Assembly (NCBI RefSeq): GCF_019443285.1
Contig: NZ_CP080327.1
Span: 3,282,001 to 3,346,000, forward strand
Source of the DNA: Aquisediminimonas profunda
GTDB taxonomy: Bacteria; Pseudomonadota; Alphaproteobacteria; Sphingomonadales; Sphingomonadaceae
Reading direction: 5' to 3'
DNA length: 64,000 nucleotides
Below the pieces are notes generated by a model that was given only the letters and a program-made list of their open reading frames with translations, made no database searches and had not been told where the DNA came from. Shown in pieces: positions 60,293 through 64,000 of the stretch. A program made the position numbers and the translations under genes. Position 1 is the stretch's first letter; each line of letters opens with the position of its first letter.

Positions 60293-61387
60293 ATGAGGAT
60301 CTTGTTCGCGCTGCCCGGTCTACACAAATATGAACGAGGCGCGGAAGTCGCGCTGAATGCGCTGGCAACCGAACTTGCAGTTGGCGGAGATGATGTGACC
60401 CTCATTGGTTCAGGCGATCCAAAGCCGTCGCAACCATATCGATTTCTCCGTGCACGGTCGCTCCAGCGCGAGGGTTTCGAACATTTTCCGTCCTTACCCG
60501 TTTTCCGTAGCGAAACTGTTTATGAGGAAGCAAGTTTTGTGCCCGGATTGTTGCGTCGGTACCGGCCTCGGGACTTTGATATCACTGCAACCTGTTCCTA
60601 TCCGTTCACGAATTGGGCCTTGCGGCGTCCATCCTTCCATGGGAGCCGACCCCCGCATGTTTTCATTACGCAAAATGGCGATTGGCCGGCCCAATCCGAC
60701 AAGTCCGAATATCGCCTCTTTGGCTGTGAAGGACTCGTCTGTACCAATCCCGACTATTACGAACGCAACCAAATGCAATGGACTTGCGCATTAATTCCCA
60801 ACGGTATTGATGTAAATCTGTTTCGCCCGGGGCCGTCAGCGCGGGAGAAATTTGGACTGCCGCAGACAGGGCAGGTCATCCTCATGGTCAGCGCCTTGAT
60901 CCCATCCAAGAGGGTCGCTGACGGTATCCGAGCGGTCAGCCAATTGCCTGAAGCCCATCTCGTTGTTGCAGGCGACGGCCCATTGCGCGACGAGATACGA
61001 CAGCTTGCTGAAGAGTTGTTGCCAAATCGATTTACGCGTGTGTCGGTTGCGGGGCATGAAATGCCCCTGCTCTATGGATCCGCAGACGTATTCCTGCATC
61101 TGTCCAAGGAAGAGTCGTTCGGGAATGTCTATATCGAGGCGATGGCCTGCGGACTGCCTATTGTGGGCCATGATACGGCACGTCTGAGATGGATTGTAGG
61201 AGATAACGAATTTCTGACTGACACGACGGATATCGCGGCTGTCTCAAAGCAATTGACGGAAGCCCGCTCAAGTTCCGCAGAACAAAAGAAGGCGCGCCTC
61301 GCTCGTTCATCCGACTTTTCGTGGTCAAAGGTCGCGGCCAAATACCGGACCTTTTTTGAGCAAGTCATCGAAAGCCGGAAACAGTAG
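60293..61387 (+). CDS. Glycosyltransferase family 4
   Basis: A 364-residue retaining transferase. MRILFALPGLHKYERGAEVAL is the N-terminus, VICTNPDYYERNQMQW-like acceptor segment (LVCTNPDYYER), IPNGIDVNLFRPG and MVSALIPSKRVADGIRAV give the donor site, and FLHLSKEESFGNVYIEAMACGLPIVGHD is the E-x7-E motif. Start at ATG 60293 behind GAGGAGA. Divergent from the flippase; convergent with a small secreted protein. Confidence 0.9.
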   Translation: MRILFALPGLHKYERGAEVALNALATELAVGGDDVTLIGSGDPKPSQPYRFLRARSLQREGFEHFPSLPVFRSETVYEEASFVPGLLRRYRPRDFDITATCSYPFTNWALRRPSFHGSRPPHVFITQNGDWPAQSDKSEYRLFGCEGLVCTNPDYYERNQMQWTCALIPNGIDVNLFRPGPSAREKFGLPQTGQVILMVSALIPSKRVADGIRAVSQLPEAHLVVAGDGPLRDEIRQLAEELLPNRFTRVSVAGHEMPLLYGSADVFLHLSKEESFGNVYIEAMACGLPIVGHDTARLRWIVGDNEFLTDTTDIAAVSKQLTEARSSSAEQKKARLARSSDFSWSKVAAKYRTFFEQVIESRKQ

Positions 61388-61413
61388 ATTCGATTTTCTA
61401 CCGATGCCCTTGC

Positions 61414-61662
61414 CTATTTTGAGGCCGTTGCAGCCTGATGCCTTTTCATCAGTTCGACCTCGACTTGAGTTTCCCTGAGGCTCTGGATCGCATTCATCCT
61501 CTGCACACTGTCCTCGACGGGCTTGTCGCTGCACACGGGAGCTTCGGCACCCAAGGAGTGATCATGGCCTGAGCGAGTCGCATGTGTATCCTGAGACGTC
61601 GCGAAAAAAAACGTTCCCAATGCCGATGCGAGGGCAACTTTTCTCATGTCTCCCATCATCAT
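61414..61662 (-). CDS. Small exported protein of unknown function
   Basis: An 82-residue protein: short basic start, hydrophobic KVALASALGTFFFAT, then a hydrophilic mature part with SGHDHSLGAEAPVCSDKPVEDS and a helical tail QSLRETQVEVELMKRHQAA. Possible starts are consecutive ATGs (61662, 61659, 61656) or 61647, each with purine-rich sites upstream; I chose 61662. I do not recognise it. It sits in the sugar locus between a GT4 gene and the decarboxylase gene, 53 bases from the latter. Confidence 0.5.
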   Translation of the reverse strand: MMMGDMRKVALASALGTFFFATSQDTHATRSGHDHSLGAEAPVCSDKPVEDSVQRMNAIQSLRETQVEVELMKRHQAATASK

Positions 61663-61715
61663 TGATGCTTCCTTCCTTGCTTCGAAAGCGGCCTCAAAAA
61701 AAAGAGGCGGCACCC

Positions 61716-62678
61716 CTAATCGAGAAAATCCCCGCTGCTGAAATACTCGATTGTCTTCTGCAGGCCTTCCCGCAATTGTACTTGCGGTTCCCAGTCCAGA
61801 TTTGCCTTTGCCAGACTGATGTCGGGGCAACGCTGCAAAGGATCATCTTGCGGCAATGGCCGATAATCTATTTTGGATTTGGATCCCGTCAATTCAATGA
61901 CCAATTCGGCCAGTTCCCGGATCGTGAACTCGTTAGGATTGCCCAAATTCATTGGCCCCGTAAAACCGGCAGGGCTGTCCATGAAGCGCAGGAACCCTTC
62001 TACCAGATCACTCGCAAAGCAGAAACTGCGGGTCTGGGATCCGTCGCCGTAAACAGTAATCGGTTCCCCCTTCAAAGCCTGCATGATGAAGTTAGACACG
62101 ACGCGGCCGTCCGATGGATGCATACGGGGACCGTAGGTATTGAAAATCCGGACGACCTTGATGTCGAGGCCAAGCTGACGATGATAATCGAAGAACAAGG
62201 TTTCAGCGCAGCGCTTGCCTTCATCATAGCACGACCGGATACCGATCGGATTGACGTTTCCCCAATAGGATTCGACCTGCGGATGAATTGAAGGATCGCC
62301 ATAAACCTCGCTCGTCGACGCTTGAAAAATTCTGCATTTCAGGCGCTTGGCGAGGCCCAGCATATTGATTGCACCATGGACGGACGTCTTTGTCGTCTGC
62401 ACGGGGTCATGCTGATAGTGAACCGGTGATGCCGGGCAGGCCAGGTTGTAGATCTCGTCCACCTCGACAAAAAGCGGAAAGCAGACGTCATGACGAAGGA
62501 ATTCGAACCGCGGATGCTGATGCAGATGTTCGATATTGCGTTTGGAACCGGTGAACAAGTTGTCGACACACAGGACGTCATGCCCCTGCTCGAGAAGCCG
62601 GTCGATCAAATGAGAGCCAAGAAACCCGGCACCGCCTGTTACAAGCACCCGCTTCTGAGAAAAATAGTTACGTCCCAC
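61716..62678 (-). CDS. UDP-glucuronate decarboxylase (UDP-xylose synthase)
   Basis: A 320-residue extended [34 protein letters not shown] is the NAD motif, [19 protein letters not shown] is a UXS signature, STSEVYGDP and YDEGKRCAE hold the Ser/Tyr-Lys catalytic set, and [10 protein letters not shown] follows. It converts UDP-glucuronate to UDP-xylose. I chose the GTG at 62678, which has AAGGA eight bases upstream; a TTG nine codons further (62705) is the alternative. It likely supplies pentose for the locus. Confidence 0.9.
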   Translation of the reverse strand: MGRNYFSQKRVLVTGGAGFLGSHLIDRLLEQGHDVLCVDNLFTGSKRNIEHLHQHPRFEFLRHDVCFPLFVEVDEIYNLACPASPVHYQHDPVQTTKTSVHGAINMLGLAKRLKCRIFQASTSEVYGDPSIHPQVESYWGNVNPIGIRSCYDEGKRCAETLFFDYHRQLGLDIKVVRIFNTYGPRMHPSDGRVVSNFIMQALKGEPITVYGDGSQTRSFCFASDLVEGFLRFMDSPAGFTGPMNLGNPNEFTIRELAELVIELTGSKSKIDYRPLPQDDPLQRCPDISLAKANLDWEPQVQLREGLQKTIEYFSSGDFLD

Positions 62679-62807
62679 GCAAAAATCCTTGTCTGATGTG
62701 TTCAAAAAATGCGCTTTACGCTTCCTAAACGGAAAAGCAGAACGGAATGGTTAACAAGACTTGCAGTAACCACAAGATTTCATGCCACTGCTTTAGCCAG
62801 GTCGCCT

Positions 62808-63833
62808 TCAGGCTGCGATCGAAGCCATGTAGCTGGATGGCGTACGCAGGTGAAGCTTGGTAGTCACTTGCACGAGAACGAACGTCGCCGTCGCGTAAAT
62901 GTGGTAGCACCAGTGCATCGCCATAGCCACAGCGAGCCCGGGAAATGGGAGGCGCTTGGCAAGAAAGCTAAAAAACTTCCGGTTTCGGAATCCGTAGGCC
63001 AGGCAGAAGCAAAGCATTGCGATGCCGGCCGCCGATCCGAAAAATGGGACTGCCAAAAGGCAGAGCAGCGATGCGACGGCCATGAATGCTGTAATCCGCT
63101 CACCCGTCGCAACATTGAGATCAAGGCCCTGCGTTCGGCCGTCGGCAATCAGTTCGGACCAGGGATAGGCCCTTCGCACTACGTCGGTATGCCAGACGCG
63201 CCAGAGGCTCCAATCCTTGCAGTGGGTGCCAAAGGCACCATGAACCAACCGAATTCTGTAGCCTTTTGATTTGAGGCGGACACCGAGCTCGACGTCTTCA
63301 ATGCTCGGGTGCGAGAACAGGTCCGTATCGTACCCCCCGAACTTCAGGAACGTCTGACGGTCAATCATTCCGATGCCCGACCAGAATGTCGTTGCTTCGC
63401 TTGGGCCATTCTGATGCACGAAATGGTGCCGCAGGTTTGCATAGAGACTGGTGTAACGGTCTGAACGCGGATGATCGTCGTAGGAGCCAAAAGCGGCAAT
63501 CGCCCCAGTTTCGGAGATTTCCTGCGCAAGTAGATCGAGGACATCCGGAGCAATGACGACATCCGCATCGACAAACAGCAGCAAATCCGCCGTCGCCGCC
63601 TTTGCTGCAGCATTGCGACCATAGCCGGGCCCCTTGGGCCGACCTTCATTTCGCAAGATCTTGGCACCCGCCGCCTTGGCCATGGCATTGGTATCGTCGG
63701 TGGCGCCGTCATCATAGACAATCAGTTCATCCCCCGGCTGCAGCGCTACGCGAATAGCGTCGAGGCAAGGTCCGATTGTCGCCTGGGCATTGTAGGCCGG
63801 CACAATCACTGTCACGGATCGACGCTTGCCCAT
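62808..63833 (-). CDS. Glycosyltransferase family 2 (membrane-associated)
   Basis: A 341-residue GT-A protein. VTVIVPAYNAQATIGPCLDAIR, LIVYDDGATDDT and LLLFVDADVVIAPDVLDLL (DxD) are clear; FSHPSIEDVELGVRLKSKGY is the usual acceptor-loop ED motif. About 230-320 contains two to three helices (ITAFMAVASLLCLLAVPFF, AAGIAMLCFCLAYGF). It begins 10 bases after the stop of the next gene, so these genes are probably one unit. Confidence 0.9.
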   Translation of the reverse strand: MGKRRSVTVIVPAYNAQATIGPCLDAIRVALQPGDELIVYDDGATDDTNAMAKAAGAKILRNEGRPKGPGYGRNAAAKAATADLLLFVDADVVIAPDVLDLLAQEISETGAIAAFGSYDDHPRSDRYTSLYANLRHHFVHQNGPSEATTFWSGIGMIDRQTFLKFGGYDTDLFSHPSIEDVELGVRLKSKGYRIRLVHGAFGTHCKDWSLWRVWHTDVVRRAYPWSELIADGRTQGLDLNVATGERITAFMAVASLLCLLAVPFFGSAAGIAMLCFCLAYGFRNRKFFSFLAKRLPFPGLAVAMAMHWCYHIYATATFVLVQVTTKLHLRTPSSYMASIAA

Positions 63834-63843
63834 TTGCAGCCCG

Positions 63844-64000
63844 TCAGAATGCGCGAGACCGGGTCAGGTCCGGCGCAGCCTCAATGTCTTCATGGTATTC
63901 CTTTTCCACGTTGACACTCCAAAGGTCATTGGATGCACCGAGAACGTTCTTGACCGCCAGCATCGCCGTCAACATCGAGTGATCCTGATTGTTGTAACGA
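63844..64000 (-). CDS. C-terminus of FAD-dependent oxidoreductase (runs off window)
   Basis: An open frame enters from the right edge on the minus strand and stops at 63844. The 52 visible residues (RYNNQDHSMLTAMLAVKNVL, then NDLWSVNVEKEYHEDIE) match the C-terminus of NAD(P)/FAD-dependent oxidoreductases of the protoporphyrinogen-oxidase/UDP-galactopyranose-mutase-like type found in sugar loci. Partial, so the assignment rests on this short conserved tail. Confidence 0.6.
   Translation of the reverse strand, partial: RYNNQDHSMLTAMLAVKNVLGASNDLWSVNVEKEYHEDIEAAPDLTRSRAF

Noticed and set aside
1-64000. CRISPR arrays, prophage, insertion sequences, tRNA or rRNA
   Set aside because: No regularly spaced repeats, transposase, integrase, phage structural genes or tRNA-like cloverleaf was found on reading both strands.
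49264-64000. Sugar locus as a phage- or plasmid-borne island
   Set aside because: No integrase or tRNA boundary is visible; only the flippase segment has deviating base composition.

Overview
The window looks like chromosome of a free-living alphaproteobacterium, most likely of the order Sphingomonadales. The reasons are the moderately high GC, the dense gene packing, an exosortase/EpsI/EpsD-type sugar locus of the kind common in sphingomonads, general-stress promoters of the EcfG type, and a mix of short-chain dehydrogenases, amidohydrolases and metal-resistance genes. I see no tRNA, rRNA, CRISPR array, insertion sequence or prophage. Genus cannot be fixed from the sequence alone.

Layout. 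1-1855: start of a large autotransporter-type repeat protein on the minus strand, running off the left edge. 2.2-3.9 kb: two short-chain dehydrogenases. 4.0-9.3 kb: a DAB inorganic-carbon accumulation system (dabB-dabA-PII-like protein on minus, divergent LysR regulator on plus). 9.4-15.7 kb: nitronate monooxygenase, enoyl-CoA hydratase, GH36 alpha-galactosidase, flavin monooxygenase. 15.8-20.1 kb: a stress island (PilZ protein, hemerythrin, stress-26-type flavin-fold protein, entericidin-like lipoprotein, DUF2383-type four-helix protein). Four of its transcription units carry GGAAC-N17-GTT-type EcfG promoters. 20.1-27.2 kb: Tat-exported amidohydrolase, beta-propeller phytase, Hsp20, cupin, CYTH-CHAD protein with a coupled Cys-rich membrane protein, and a host-attachment family protein. 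27.4-31.7 kb: three-gene ABC exporter (ATPase, FtsX-type permease, HlyD-type adaptor). 31.8-35.7 kb: LysR, pirin, DoxX, nitroreductase, GNAT and FMN reductase, plausibly a quinone/electrophile response module. 35.7-38.6 kb: CueR-type regulator and copper ATPase with a clear MerR-type operator. 38.9-48.8 kb: APC permease, MDR oxidoreductase, small membrane protein, diguanylate cyclase, VOC protein, alpha/beta hydrolase and a very large TolB-propeller/amidohydrolase.

49.2 kb to the right edge is an exopolysaccharide locus. It holds an exosortase (XrtV-like) with EpsI, a small accessory membrane protein, an EpsD-type peptidyl-prolyl isomerase lipoprotein, an O-antigen ligase/polymerase-type protein, a GT25-like transferase, two GT4 and two GT2 transferases, a Gfo/Idh/MocA dehydrogenase coupled to an NAD-dependent epimerase, a Wzx-type flippase, a UDP-glucuronate decarboxylase (UDP-xylose supply) and the C-terminus of a FAD-dependent oxidoreductase. 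Genes lie in both orientations but together cover precursor synthesis, assembly, flipping and polymerisation.

The strongest points for a second look are the complete DAB locus with its own PII-like protein in an apparent heterotroph, the cluster of EcfG promoters around 15.8-19.6 kb, the polyphosphate/phosphate-flavoured CYTH-CHAD neighbourhood with an uncharacterised Cys-rich partner, the exosortase module without a visible substrate, and a flippase gene whose central 5'-half segment is much more AT-rich than the rest.
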